Assembly: GCA_009691725.1 (NCBI GenBank) | Contig: SIAP01000003.1 | Span: 62,001-126,000 of the forward strand | Direction of reading: 5' to 3' | DNA from: Phycisphaerales bacterium | GTDB taxonomy: Bacteria > Planctomycetota > Phycisphaerae > Phycisphaerales > SM1A02 | DNA length: 64,000 nt | Shown here: positions 42,440 through 50,990 of the stretch, piece after piece | Layout of the letters: each line of letters starts with the position of its first letter | Position numbering within the stretch: the first letter of the stretch is position 1 | Program-made: the position numbers and the translations under genes | The notes under the pieces: model-generated | Told to the model about the DNA's origin: nothing | Databases searched by the model: none | What the model saw: only the letters and a program-made list of their open reading frames with translations

Positions 42440-44496
42440 CTCGGCTGCTGAAACATGCGCTGCCACCATCCGAGTATTTCCTTCAACCTGTGAATGCGCA
42501 AATCCGGTGGACCGTTGCGACTCATTCCGTGGCTTGACTCTTTGGGATAGCGCACGAAGCGCACGGGCACATCCTGCGCCGCGAGCGCGGAGTGAATCTG
42601 TTCGGATTGTTCGATGTTGCAGCGCAAGTCCCCCTCGCTGTGAATGAGCAGCATCGGCGTACGCGCCTTCGAGAACGCTGCGATCGGACTGGACTTCCAC
42701 AGCGTCGATGGATCCGCATAAGGAGTTCCCTTCCAATAGACGCCCGGCACATCTGGAAAATCCGAGTTGCCGCAGTGGCTCACAATGTTCGAGACGCATC
42801 GATCGCTGATCGCACCGCAGTACTTCGTGGAGTGCCCAACCGCCCAGAGCGTCATGTATCCGCCGTAGGAACCGCCCATGATCCCAACGCGACGCGCATC
42901 GACCCTGCTGTCGCGGCGAACCGCGTTGGTGATCGCTTGGATGTCGATCCAATCTTTGTCACCCCACGATCCCGCAATCGCGTGGCAGAAGTCTCGACCA
43001 TAGCCCTTGGACCCTCTGGGATTCCCATACGCCACTGTGTATCCCGATGCGGCGAGCAATTGAAACTCGAGGAAGAAACTCCATCCATACTGGGCATGGG
43101 GTCCACCATGCACTTCGATGACGGCCGGCGTTCGACCTCGCGCTCGCGCAGTGGCTGGTGGCCGCATGATCCAATAGTGCACCATCATGCCATCCTTCGC
43201 TCGTACCCAATTCTCGTTTGGTATCGAAAGATCGAGTTGATCGCAGAGCGCACTGTTGAGTGTGGTCAACTGTCGCACGGGAAACTCACGTCCGGCGACT
43301 TCGGCAACACATACTTCTGGCGGTTCTGTGGGAGCAGTGCGGATGAGTGCGATGCGGCTGCCATTGTGCGCAAGCGTGCATGGAAGATGCTCCGCCCCCG
43401 GTGACGTGTGCATCACGACATCGCCGCCCCGCGCACTGACACTCGCGAGGAATCCAGAGCCATGCCATCCCACGCGCATGATGATCGAATCACTGCCAGG
43501 CATCCAACGGAACCAGGCGGCGAAGCCGCTCTCGGCACAGTCTGAAAGTGTCGCGCTCATCAGGCAGAAGTCACATGAGGAGAGCACATCGTGCGTCTTC
43601 TGTGTGTGCAGGTCGTGCACGAACAGACCGAGATTCTCGGTGGCGTAGGCGTCGTTTCGACCTCGACGACCTGCATACGCGAGCTTGGATCCATCTGGGC
43701 TCCACGCAATCGCACCCTTTGGACCAGTTGGCAAACCCTTCACGCTGGTGATTGTGCCATTGCGAACATCTGCGATCACGACCTCAACAGCCCACGGTTC
43801 AAAGAGTGCGCGTTTGGATCGATTGACGGTCGCCGCGATCGAACGAGAATCTGGAGACCACGTAAAGGTGAATGTGCCCATCGTGTCGCCCAGCGCGATC
43901 TCGCGCACGCGCCGTGTCTTGATGTTGATGACGCAGAGACGAAATCGTGCGGCCCCAAAGACTCCATCGCCATCGAGTCGATACCAGGGATCATCGACGA
44001 TCAATGGTGGCGTGCTCTGACCCGCGCGTGTGCGTGCCGCAGCCGCAGCTGGCGTGCGACTCGTCAATGTGTCGCGCACAGCACACGCAATCGATGTGCC
44101 GTCTGGAGACCACTGAACATCGCCGATCGACGCCGGCGCAAACTTCGTCAGGCGCTTCAAGGAAGCGAGACGATGTCCGCGCAGCGAACCGAGCATGATT
44201 TGGGGGATTCCCTTGTCCTTCTCGCTGACGAAGGCGAGCGCAACTCCGCTCGGTGCCCAGCGCGGAGTTCGATCGCGCGGTCCGCGCGTCAACATGTGCG
44301 CCTTCGGTGTGCCGCTTGCACGTGTCAACCACAGTTGGGTGCGATAGCTGCCCGGTGTGTCGGCACGCTTGTGGACAAACGCAACGCGATCGCCAGAACT
44401 GTCAATCTGTGGATCTGATGGGACGGCGAATTGTCGGACATCCTCTGCTTCGATCAATCTCAACGCGGACTTCGTTCGTCGTGGCATGGAGTTCAT
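42418..44496 (-). CDS. S9 family peptidase (dipeptidyl/acylaminoacyl peptidase type)
   Basis: A 692-residue serine peptidase. The N-terminal two thirds form a WD-like beta-propeller (repeated SPDG-type blocks: WSPDGTSIAC, WSPDSRSIAATV, WSPDGSKLAYAG). The C-terminal alpha/beta hydrolase domain has HGGPHAQYGWSF, GNPRGSKGYGRDF, the nucleophile in GGSYGGYMTLW near residue 545, and the catalytic Asp and His in LLIHSEGDLRCN and SHGMSRNG. No signal peptide is visible, so it is probably cytoplasmic. Start MNSMPRRTKSALRL at 44496 is preferred; 44526 would overlap the divergent hutG-like start. Confidence 0.92.
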   Translation of the reverse strand: MNSMPRRTKSALRLIEAEDVRQFAVPSDPQIDSSGDRVAFVHKRADTPGSYRTQLWLTRASGTPKAHMLTRGPRDRTPRWAPSGVALAFVSEKDKGIPQIMLGSLRGHRLASLKRLTKFAPASIGDVQWSPDGTSIACAVRDTLTSRTPAAAAARTRAGQSTPPLIVDDPWYRLDGDGVFGAARFRLCVINIKTRRVREIALGDTMGTFTFTWSPDSRSIAATVNRSKRALFEPWAVEVVIADVRNGTITSVKGLPTGPKGAIAWSPDGSKLAYAGRRGRNDAYATENLGLFVHDLHTQKTHDVLSSCDFCLMSATLSDCAESGFAAWFRWMPGSDSIIMRVGWHGSGFLASVSARGGDVVMHTSPGAEHLPCTLAHNGSRIALIRTAPTEPPEVCVAEVAGREFPVRQLTTLNSALCDQLDLSIPNENWVRAKDGMMVHYWIMRPPATARARGRTPAVIEVHGGPHAQYGWSFFLEFQLLAASGYTVAYGNPRGSKGYGRDFCHAIAGSWGDKDWIDIQAITNAVRRDSRVDARRVGIMGGSYGGYMTLWAVGHSTKYCGAISDRCVSNIVSHCGNSDFPDVPGVYWKGTPYADPSTLWKSSPIAAFSKARTPMLLIHSEGDLRCNIEQSEQIHSALAAQDVPVRFVRYPKESSHGMSRNGPPDLRIHRLKEILGWWQRMFQQPSQRPKRS

Positions 44497-44513
44497 CGTA
44501 GGATGAGCGCACA

Positions 44514-45467
44514 ATGACATGGACATGGCGAGGTCGAGATGACGGAAGTGATCCAGCCGCGCAGAGATGGCATCAAGTGATCAAGCCGTGGGATGCGATT
44601 GCGCACGCACGCGGTCGCAGGCACCCGATGGTGGTGATCGGCTACCCCACAGATGCTGGCGTTCGCGCCAATTTCGGACGCGGTGGAGCCGTCGAGGGTC
44701 CTCTTGCTCTTCGAGCTGCCTGCGCAAATCTGCCTGCTCCCACCACGCACGCACTCTTCGATGCAGGGGATGTGTCAGGGGGTGGTGACGATGTCGAAAC
44801 GTGGCAGCGCGCGCTCTCTGCAGCGGTCGCTGCGGTGCGCGCGGGTGGAGGGATTCCGGTGATTCTTGGTGGAGGTCACGATCAAGCGTTTGGTCATTGG
44901 CTGGGGACCGTGCACGCGGCATCCGAGGGATCGATCGTGGGATGCATCAACTTTGATTCACACATCGACATGAGACCGCTGCTGGGTGGGCGCGCACACT
45001 CGGGGACTCCCTATTCGCAGGTGCAACAGTGGTGCGCTGCGCATCACCGTCCATTCAAGTACCTCCTTCTCGGGATGCAGCAAACGCACAACACGCCAGC
45101 ACTCATCCAATCTGCATCGGCAGGAGGAGGACAATTGGTCGATGCGGACGCATTTCATCCAGGACAAGAGGCGTCACTCTTGCAGTTGATCGATCGGTTC
45201 ATCGCAACCGTCGATCATGTGTGCTTGAGTGTTGACCTCGATGTCTTCAGCGCTGCAGTCGCGCCGGGAGTGAGTGCGCCATCGCCGATGGGAATCATTC
45301 CTGATGCGACATTTCGCACGATCATTCGTCGCATTGCTTCGAGTGGGAAGATCGCCGGAATCGAAATCGCAGAGTGCGCGCCCTGTTTGGATGTGGGTGG
45401 CAGGACTGCTCGGTTGGGGGCGGCCGTAATCGACACCATTGTCCGAAGCCTTCCATTGGTGCCGTGA
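44514..45467 (+). CDS. hutG: formimidoylglutamase-like ureohydrolase (HutG type)
   Basis: A 317-residue member of the arginase fold, with metal motifs ILGGGHDQAFG near 122, NFDSHIDMRPLLGG near 145 and SVDLDVFSAAVAPGVSAPSP near 240. The HSGTPYSQV and APGVSAPSPMGI segments are those of formimidoylglutamase, the last step of one histidine degradation route. No other hut gene is in the window, so the substrate remains open. It is the second ureohydrolase within 5 kb and is not close to the first in sequence. The ROK kinase begins 13 bp downstream. Confidence 0.75.
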   Translation: MTWTWRGRDDGSDPAAQRWHQVIKPWDAIAHARGRRHPMVVIGYPTDAGVRANFGRGGAVEGPLALRAACANLPAPTTHALFDAGDVSGGGDDVETWQRALSAAVAAVRAGGGIPVILGGGHDQAFGHWLGTVHAASEGSIVGCINFDSHIDMRPLLGGRAHSGTPYSQVQQWCAAHHRPFKYLLLGMQQTHNTPALIQSASAGGGQLVDADAFHPGQEASLLQLIDRFIATVDHVCLSVDLDVFSAAVAPGVSAPSPMGIIPDATFRTIIRRIASSGKIAGIEIAECAPCLDVGGRTARLGAAVIDTIVRSLPLVP

Positions 45468-45480
45468 TCGTGAGCCACGG

Positions 45481-46377
45481 ATGAGAGTTGGAATCGACCT
45501 TGGCGGAACAAAGATTGCTGCGTGTGTGCTCGACGCAGACGGCAGCGAGGTTCTTCGTCGGCGAGTCTCCACGCCACAGGGTGACTACGAACAGACGATC
45601 GCATCGATCACCGCACTCGTCCAGTCCATCGAGAAAGAGGTCGGTGCAGTGTGTACGGTGGGAATTGGATACCCCGGAAGTGTCTCGCCACTCCGCGGCG
45701 TGCATCGCAATGCGAATTCCACTTGCCTCAACGGACGCGACCTCATTGGCGATCTGCAGGCGAGGCTTGGTCGAGACATTCGAGGCGCGAATGATGCGAA
45801 TTGCCTCGCGTTGAGTGAGTCATTCGATGGTGCTGGTACTGGAGCGCGCGTGGTGTTTGCAGTCATTCTTGGCACTGGAACGGGCGGGGGAATCGTTGTC
45901 GACAAACACATTGTGGTGGGTCGAAATGCGATCGGCGGTGAGTGGGGTCACTGCCCAATGCCAGGGACCGATCGCGCAGAACGCCGCGCGCGACCCTGTT
46001 ACTGCGGGCAGTTTGGTTGTGTTGAGCAGTTTCTCGCAGGTCCTGCGCTTGAATCGGAATACTTCCGCCATGAGAGCGAGCATCGTTCACTCCAAGAGAT
46101 CAGCGGACGCGCTGCGACGCACTGCGATCCGAGTGCGACCGCTGTCATCCAACTTCTCTGCGAGCGACTCGCCGATGCCCTCGCAGTTGTGGTGAACACG
46201 CTCGACCCAGATGTCATTGTGCTCGGTGGCGGAGTGAGCAACATTCACGCGTTGTACGAATGCGTTCCCTCCTTGATTCGCCAGCGCATCTTTTCGGATC
46301 AGTTCGAGACGCCCCTGGTGCCAGCGCGATTCGGTGATGCGAGTGGCGTGCGAGGCGCAGCGCGTTTGTGGGAGTGA
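45481..46377 (+). CDS. ROK family sugar kinase (glucokinase/fructokinase type)
   Basis: A 298-residue ROK protein. The phosphate-binding start is MRVGIDLGGTKIAACVLD. The catalytic Asp lies in ANDANCLALSE near residue 105, followed by GTGTGGGIVVD and GGEWGHCPM (the HxxGH zinc motif in variant form). The zinc site CYCGQFGCVEQFLAG near 178 is complete. ROK kinases phosphorylate glucose, fructose, N-acetylmannosamine or glucosamine; substrate not decided. There is no helix-turn-helix, so it is not a repressor. Start 45481 fits the family; an extension to 45439 overlaps the hutG-like gene. Confidence 0.9.
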   Translation: MRVGIDLGGTKIAACVLDADGSEVLRRRVSTPQGDYEQTIASITALVQSIEKEVGAVCTVGIGYPGSVSPLRGVHRNANSTCLNGRDLIGDLQARLGRDIRGANDANCLALSESFDGAGTGARVVFAVILGTGTGGGIVVDKHIVVGRNAIGGEWGHCPMPGTDRAERRARPCYCGQFGCVEQFLAGPALESEYFRHESEHRSLQEISGRAATHCDPSATAVIQLLCERLADALAVVVNTLDPDVIVLGGGVSNIHALYECVPSLIRQRIFSDQFETPLVPARFGDASGVRGAARLWE

Positions 46378-46422
46378 TGCGTGGCCGCAGGAGCGCTCGA
46401 GTGCGCTGACTTCTCGACCTGA

Positions 46423-47676
46423 TCACCGACCCGGACGAACGGACGCGAGTATCTCCGAGTCAATCGACTGCACTTCACCGCAGATGTCGCACGCGACAAT
46501 CTGGCCAGTGACGGGACCGAGCATCAACCCCATCATGGCGTGACCTGTTGCGACATACAGACCGGGCGTTTCACGAGCGAACCCGATCACCGGCATTCCA
46601 TCGGCGGTGCAGGGGCGATAGCCCGCCCACTCTTGTGTGACGCGTCCTCCATCGATCCCGTGCAGATATTTGCGCGCACCTGTGACAAGTGCATTCATGC
46701 GTGTGCGCATCCATGGTCTGCCAACAGGAGCGATCTCAAGCGTTCCGGCAAGGCGAAGTTGTGCGCCCATCGGGTTGTAGGCAACACACAGTTCGTGCAT
46801 CACGCCACCGTTCGCCGGCATCTGTGCGACGCCGTCGAGTTGCACGTGATAGCCCCGCGCAGGCTGCATCGGCACGGACACCCCAGCGCATCGTGCGAGA
46901 TCATCCGACCAGATCCCAGCCGCCACCAGTGTGGTGTCTCCCTGCACCACTTCGCCACCGGTGAGTCGTGCACCGACGCACACTCCGCGGTGATCCCGTT
47001 GCAATGCGCTCACCTCGGTCCCCATCCGAATCGTCACCCCTCGTCGCCCCAGCGCATCGGCCAATCCGCGGACGAGCCGACTCGGATCAAGGATCGCAGT
47101 GTCGAGATAGTGAATCGCGCCAGCAATCTCGTCGCGGTAGGCCCCATCGCGTTTGCGCAATTCTGCGCCAGAAATGACATCCGTGCGATAGCCATGTTCG
47201 GCGATCACGCGCCCCTCACTCCGGGCGGACTCCAGATTGCGAGCGTCCAGAATGAGATCCATCCATCCATTTCGTCGGTACATGCAGTCGATCGACTCTG
47301 CGTCGAGCATCGCTTCCAGTGCCTGCACGGTGCGCCATCCCATGGCACACAGCGTTCGGACACACCTTTCCATATGGGCTGCGTTGCAGTGGCGATGAAA
47401 CTTCCACAACCATCGCAGCAATGCGGGCGAGAGACTCGGTCGAATCCACAGTGGGCTCGATGAGTCGAACATCCATCGAAGTCCGCGCCAGGAGGCTCCT
47501 GGTTTTGTCAGCGGATAGTGACCAATCGAAAAGAGCCCAGCGTTTCCGCACGACGCGCTGTCGAATGTCGTGGCTCGGTCGAGCACAACGACGTCCATCC
47601 CTCGCTTGGAGAGTTCGTACGCACTGCACAATCCAACAATGCCTGCACCAACCACAACCGTCCGTGGAGTCGCCAT
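46423..47676 (-). CDS. FAD-dependent oxidoreductase, D-amino acid dehydrogenase (DadA) like
   Basis: A 417-residue DAO-fold flavoprotein. The dinucleotide motif is VVVGAGIVGLCSAYELSKRG at the N-terminus. The conserved SCGNAGLFSIGHYPLTKPG, PLWIRPSLSPALLRWLWKF and, at the C-terminus, WAGYRPCTADGMPVIG and LYVATGHAMMGLMLGP stretches are those of DadA and related D-amino-acid or hydroxyproline oxidases. It deaminates D-amino acids to oxo acids at the membrane in known members. It is divergent from the Gfo/Idh/MocA gene, with 19 bp between starts. Confidence 0.87.
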   Translation of the reverse strand: MATPRTVVVGAGIVGLCSAYELSKRGMDVVVLDRATTFDSASCGNAGLFSIGHYPLTKPGASWRGLRWMFDSSSPLWIRPSLSPALLRWLWKFHRHCNAAHMERCVRTLCAMGWRTVQALEAMLDAESIDCMYRRNGWMDLILDARNLESARSEGRVIAEHGYRTDVISGAELRKRDGAYRDEIAGAIHYLDTAILDPSRLVRGLADALGRRGVTIRMGTEVSALQRDHRGVCVGARLTGGEVVQGDTTLVAAGIWSDDLARCAGVSVPMQPARGYHVQLDGVAQMPANGGVMHELCVAYNPMGAQLRLAGTLEIAPVGRPWMRTRMNALVTGARKYLHGIDGGRVTQEWAGYRPCTADGMPVIGFARETPGLYVATGHAMMGLMLGPVTGQIVACDICGEVQSIDSEILASVRPGR

Positions 47677-47695
47677 GATTTCGTATCCTAGAGAG

Positions 47696-48766
47696 ATGAG
47701 CTTTGGACTTGGCGTGATTGGTTGCGGCAGTATTGGTGGCGTTCACGCCCACGCCGCACGCCGCGCTGGCATCAGGGTCGTTGGTGCATGGGACATCCTT
47801 CCCGAGCGCGCGACGGCGTTGGCGCTGGAGCATGGTGGTCAGACGGCGCCCAGCATCGATGCGCTCTTGGCGATGGCTGGGATCGATGCCGTTGCCGTTG
47901 CGGTGCCAAATGATCGTCACTCCGAGTGCGCCAGCAAGGCGCTGCGTGCGGGAAAACATGTGCTGCTGGAAAAACCAATGGCGATGAACGCAGCAGAGTG
48001 CGATGAGATTCTCGCGCTCGCCAAGAACAGCGCAGGTCAATTGCAACTTGGGTTTGTCTGTCGTCAATCGCCCGCAGCGCTGGTGGCGAAGCGGTGGATC
48101 GACGCGGGACGAATGGGCGAGATTTATCACATCAAGGCGAGCCTCTATCGACGTCGCGGCATTCCTGGTCTCGGCGGATGGTTCACCACAAAGAAGCATT
48201 CCGGTGGGGGACCACTGATCGACCTTGGTGTGCATGTGATCGATCTCGCGCTGCACCTCGGTGGTCATCGAGCGGTTGAGCGAGTGAGTGGAGTCACATG
48301 GTCCAAGTTTGGCCACCCAATTGCTGACTATCGCTACACATCGATGTGGGCTGGTCCGCCGAAGTTGGACGGCACCTGTGATGTCGAGGATGGCGCGACC
48401 GCGCTCATCCGATGCGCGGGCGGACTGACCATCGAAGTGAATGTGACATGGGCCGCGAACATCCCAACGGGTTCCACCGTGGACGGCATTTCGGTGTGGG
48501 GCAGCAGAGGCGGCGTGTTCTTCGACATCTTTGGTAAAGATGTTTCCATCGCAGCCGAAGAAGCAGGGATGCTCGTGGACATCAAGCCGCAGTTCGACGC
48601 ACCAAATCCCACCGATCAAGCGTGGGACGAGCAGTACCGCCACTTTGCCTTGATGGTGACCAAAGGAAAAACGCCCATCGCCACGGGGGCGCAAGGGCGT
48701 TCACTTCAAGCAGTGCTTGATGCGATCTATCAGAGTGCAGAACTCAATCGCGAAGTTGAACTCTAA
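47696..48766 (+). CDS. Gfo/Idh/MocA family oxidoreductase
   Basis: A 356-residue NAD(P)-dependent sugar or inositol dehydrogenase relative. The Rossmann motif GVIGCGSIGGVHAHAARRAG is at the start, EKPMAMNAAECDE near residue 88 has the catalytic Lys of the EKP motif, and the substrate-side Asp and His lie in GGPLIDLGVHVIDLALHLGG near 172. There is no Tat signal, so it is cytoplasmic. Start at 47696 was chosen as it lies at the Rossmann fold and follows TAGAGAG. Substrate unknown; these families are expanded in planctomycetes. Confidence 0.9.
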   Translation: MSFGLGVIGCGSIGGVHAHAARRAGIRVVGAWDILPERATALALEHGGQTAPSIDALLAMAGIDAVAVAVPNDRHSECASKALRAGKHVLLEKPMAMNAAECDEILALAKNSAGQLQLGFVCRQSPAALVAKRWIDAGRMGEIYHIKASLYRRRGIPGLGGWFTTKKHSGGGPLIDLGVHVIDLALHLGGHRAVERVSGVTWSKFGHPIADYRYTSMWAGPPKLDGTCDVEDGATALIRCAGGLTIEVNVTWAANIPTGSTVDGISVWGSRGGVFFDIFGKDVSIAAEEAGMLVDIKPQFDAPNPTDQAWDEQYRHFALMVTKGKTPIATGAQGRSLQAVLDAIYQSAELNREVEL

Positions 48767-48788
48767 AGTTCAAGTCACAGAAGGCGAT

Positions 48789-49955
48789 TCAGATGGGCTT
48801 CCCATCTGCGGGTGAGCCCGTCTCGTAGCCATTGAGCGTTTCCTTCATCTCGTCGAGCATGCCACCCTCGGGGGTATTCTCGATCGCTCGCTTCTGAGTC
48901 TGGATCGCCGACGGCTTGTCGCCCGACTCCCAGTAGGCACGAGCAAGCGTGTCCAAGATCGCACCATCTTTTCCGCCGCTCGCGTCGACTCCAGCTTTTG
49001 CGGCTTCGAGTGAGAATGGAATGTCCTTGACCTTGACCGCGGCTTCGGTCATTGAATACCACGCAACCTGATTCAGACCAGCAGAGTTCTTTTCTGCAAT
49101 GAGTCCCGCGACGACCTTGCGACCGAGCGTGAATCCTGCGGCTGTTTGATTTGCTGGTCCGATGAGGATCTGAAACTTCTGCAACTCCATTCCGAGCGCC
49201 TGCTGTGGAGTCGCAGTGAGGATCGCCTCGTCGAGCATGGCGAGGAATTGGGTGAAATCTCCAGACTTCTTCGCTTCTCGCATCACGGTAGACATTCGTC
49301 GTTGAACCTTGCTCGCTTGCGCAGCACCTTCGAATGCCTGCTTGGCTTTCTCAATGTTCCAGGATCCAGCGACGATTTCTTCAAGAGGGCCATCCATCGA
49401 CATTGGATGACCAATCCACTGCACGACACTGTCCTTCACGATGAATGCGCATGGGATGCCATTCTGCAGCGCTGGTTTCATGTACGCGTTGGTGGTGGAG
49501 TGATCTTCGTCGCAGCAGAGTGTGTACTGAGTCTTTGCTGCCCACTCTGGCTTGTCGAGAAATGTCTTCACTGTCGCGACTGGTTCATCGCTGATGCCGA
49601 TGATCCGCAGACCCCGGTCGGCGTACTTGGCTTGCACCTCGCTCAAGTGCGGCATTCCAGTGCGGCATGGACCGCACCATGTTGCCCAGAACTCCAGGAT
49701 GTAGGTCTTCCCGCTCTCGAACTCAGCGATCGAGTCACCCTTGACCCAGTCAGAAATCTCAGGAAAGGCTGCTGGGGATCCTGGGGTCATTGTTGGCGAT
49801 TGTGGTTCGACGCCCGCTGGCTTGTCTGGAGCGACGAGCACGATCTTCGCTGCAGGAATGGTCTTGCCTCGAGCGGCGGTTCCATCCTGAGCGCTACCGC
49901 TGGGTGGGGTGGCTTGAGGAAGCGCGAGGGTCGCTGCGATAATGAGTGAGAGCAT
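48789..49955 (-). CDS. TlpA-like thioredoxin-fold protein with TPR-like C-terminal region
   Basis: A 388-residue exported protein: signal peptide (MLSLIIAATLALPQA), a linker, then a thioredoxin domain (about 75-200) with YILEFWATWCGPCRTGMPHL carrying the redox pair WCGPC near residue 96, and the cis-Pro region NGIPCAFIV near 165. The C-terminal half is helical, with SAGLNQVAWYSM and LDTLARAYWESGDKPSAIQTQKRAIEN, a TPR-like pattern. It probably works in disulfide exchange in the periplasm. Start 49955 was chosen for the signal peptide. Its start lies 64 bp from the divergent folD start. Confidence 0.85.
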   Translation of the reverse strand: MLSLIIAATLALPQATPPSGSAQDGTAARGKTIPAAKIVLVAPDKPAGVEPQSPTMTPGSPAAFPEISDWVKGDSIAEFESGKTYILEFWATWCGPCRTGMPHLSEVQAKYADRGLRIIGISDEPVATVKTFLDKPEWAAKTQYTLCCDEDHSTTNAYMKPALQNGIPCAFIVKDSVVQWIGHPMSMDGPLEEIVAGSWNIEKAKQAFEGAAQASKVQRRMSTVMREAKKSGDFTQFLAMLDEAILTATPQQALGMELQKFQILIGPANQTAAGFTLGRKVVAGLIAEKNSAGLNQVAWYSMTEAAVKVKDIPFSLEAAKAGVDASGGKDGAILDTLARAYWESGDKPSAIQTQKRAIENTPEGGMLDEMKETLNGYETGSPADGKPI

Positions 49956-50019
49956 AGGGATCTCCGTATGGTGACAGAACTGAACCACATGAGAGTAGCG
50001 GACGGGATACCTTTCCCCG

Positions 50020-50862
50020 ATGCCAGCACGAGTCATTGATGGAAGGGCGTTGGGTGCGAGCGTCCGCAGCGAGATCCGCAGGCGGATCGCCACGTCGGGG
50101 CGACCGGTGCGATTAGACGCGGTGTTGGTGGGTGACGATCGTTCTGCTGGGATTTATGCGCAGAACCAAGCGCGCAACTGCGCCGAAGCGGGGATCGATT
50201 ATCACATCCACACGCTCCCCGCAGAGTCTGGCTATGAAGAAATCGCCGGACGCATCCTCTTGATGAACACCGATGACTCGATCCGAGCCATCATGATGCA
50301 CCTGCCGCTGCCAGTGGGAGTTGATGCGGAGCGTGTGCAGTCGCTCATCGACCCCCAGAAGGATGTCGAAGGAGTGAACCCTGCGAACATCGGGAATGTG
50401 GTCTATGGCCGACGGAGTTTGGTGCCGTGCACTGCGCTGGCGGTGATCGAGATGATCGAGTCGACGGGGATCACACTCAAGGGTTCGAAGTGCGTTGTCG
50501 TGGGAGCGAGCAACATCGTCGGCAAGCCAATCGCCATCTTGCTGATGCGCGAAGAGGCAACTGTCATCAGTGCCAACAAGTACACCAACGATCTTCCGAT
50601 GCTCACACATGAGGCTGATGTCATTGTCGCTGCCGCCGGCGTGCCTGCGCTCGTCACGCGCGACTGGGTGAAGCCCGGCGCAGTGGTGATCGATGTTGGC
50701 ATCAACCGAAAAGTTGGCGCAGATGGAAAGGCGTTCACCGTTGGCGATGTCGATCCCAGAGTGAGCGAGGTCGCAGGATGGATGAGCCCTGTTCCAGGCG
50801 GGGTCGGTCCAATGACAGTTGCGATGCTGCTGCGAAATGTCGCGGAAGCTGCGCTGCGGTAG
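50020..50862 (+). CDS. folD: FolD-like methylenetetrahydrofolate dehydrogenase with altered cyclohydrolase residues
   Basis: A 280-residue FolD homologue. The fold is clear: VDPQKDVEG-type region near 110, PCTALAVIEMI, VVVGASNIVGKPIAILL near 165, VIDVGINRKV near 225 and SPVPGGVGPMTVAMLLRN at the C-terminus. Against E. coli FolD the catalytic Tyr is kept (GIYAQNQ), but the Lys four positions later is Gln, the Gln of VQLPLP is His (MMHLPLP), and the Asp of DVDG is Glu (DVEG). These three residues are those needed for cyclohydrolase action; the dehydrogenase half may still work. Members with a separate FchA would not need it. It stands alone between divergent and convergent genes. Confidence 0.88.
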   Translation: MPARVIDGRALGASVRSEIRRRIATSGRPVRLDAVLVGDDRSAGIYAQNQARNCAEAGIDYHIHTLPAESGYEEIAGRILLMNTDDSIRAIMMHLPLPVGVDAERVQSLIDPQKDVEGVNPANIGNVVYGRRSLVPCTALAVIEMIESTGITLKGSKCVVVGASNIVGKPIAILLMREEATVISANKYTNDLPMLTHEADVIVAAAGVPALVTRDWVKPGAVVIDVGINRKVGADGKAFTVGDVDPRVSEVAGWMSPVPGGVGPMTVAMLLRNVAEAALR

Positions 50863-50940
50863 ATCGTCCTGCTTGTTGCGCGGCGGCTGGCGCAGTCGAT
50901 GGCGCAGCGGATTTCGTTGCGGCCTCCGCGCTCTCTGTCG

Positions 50941-50989
50941 CTCGCGACTCGCGACTCGCGACTCGCGACTCGCTACTCGCTACTCGCTA
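50941..50989 (+). repeat. seven 7-bp tandem repeats after purC
   Basis: Four copies of CTCGCGA are followed by three copies of CTCGCTA, head to tail, 49 bp in all. They end 2 bp before the purC stop codon (50991) in the gap between the convergent folD and purC. The repeat carries no gene. Confidence 0.95.
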
Positions 50990-50990
50990 T

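Noticed and set aside
47216-48694. 492-codon open frame opposite the DadA-like and Gfo/Idh/MocA genes
   Set aside because: It covers two convincing divergent genes and their starts; its own product shows no domain.
50941-50989. CRISPR-like array
   Set aside because: The units are 7 bp and directly adjacent, with no spacers and no cas genes; a simple tandem repeat.
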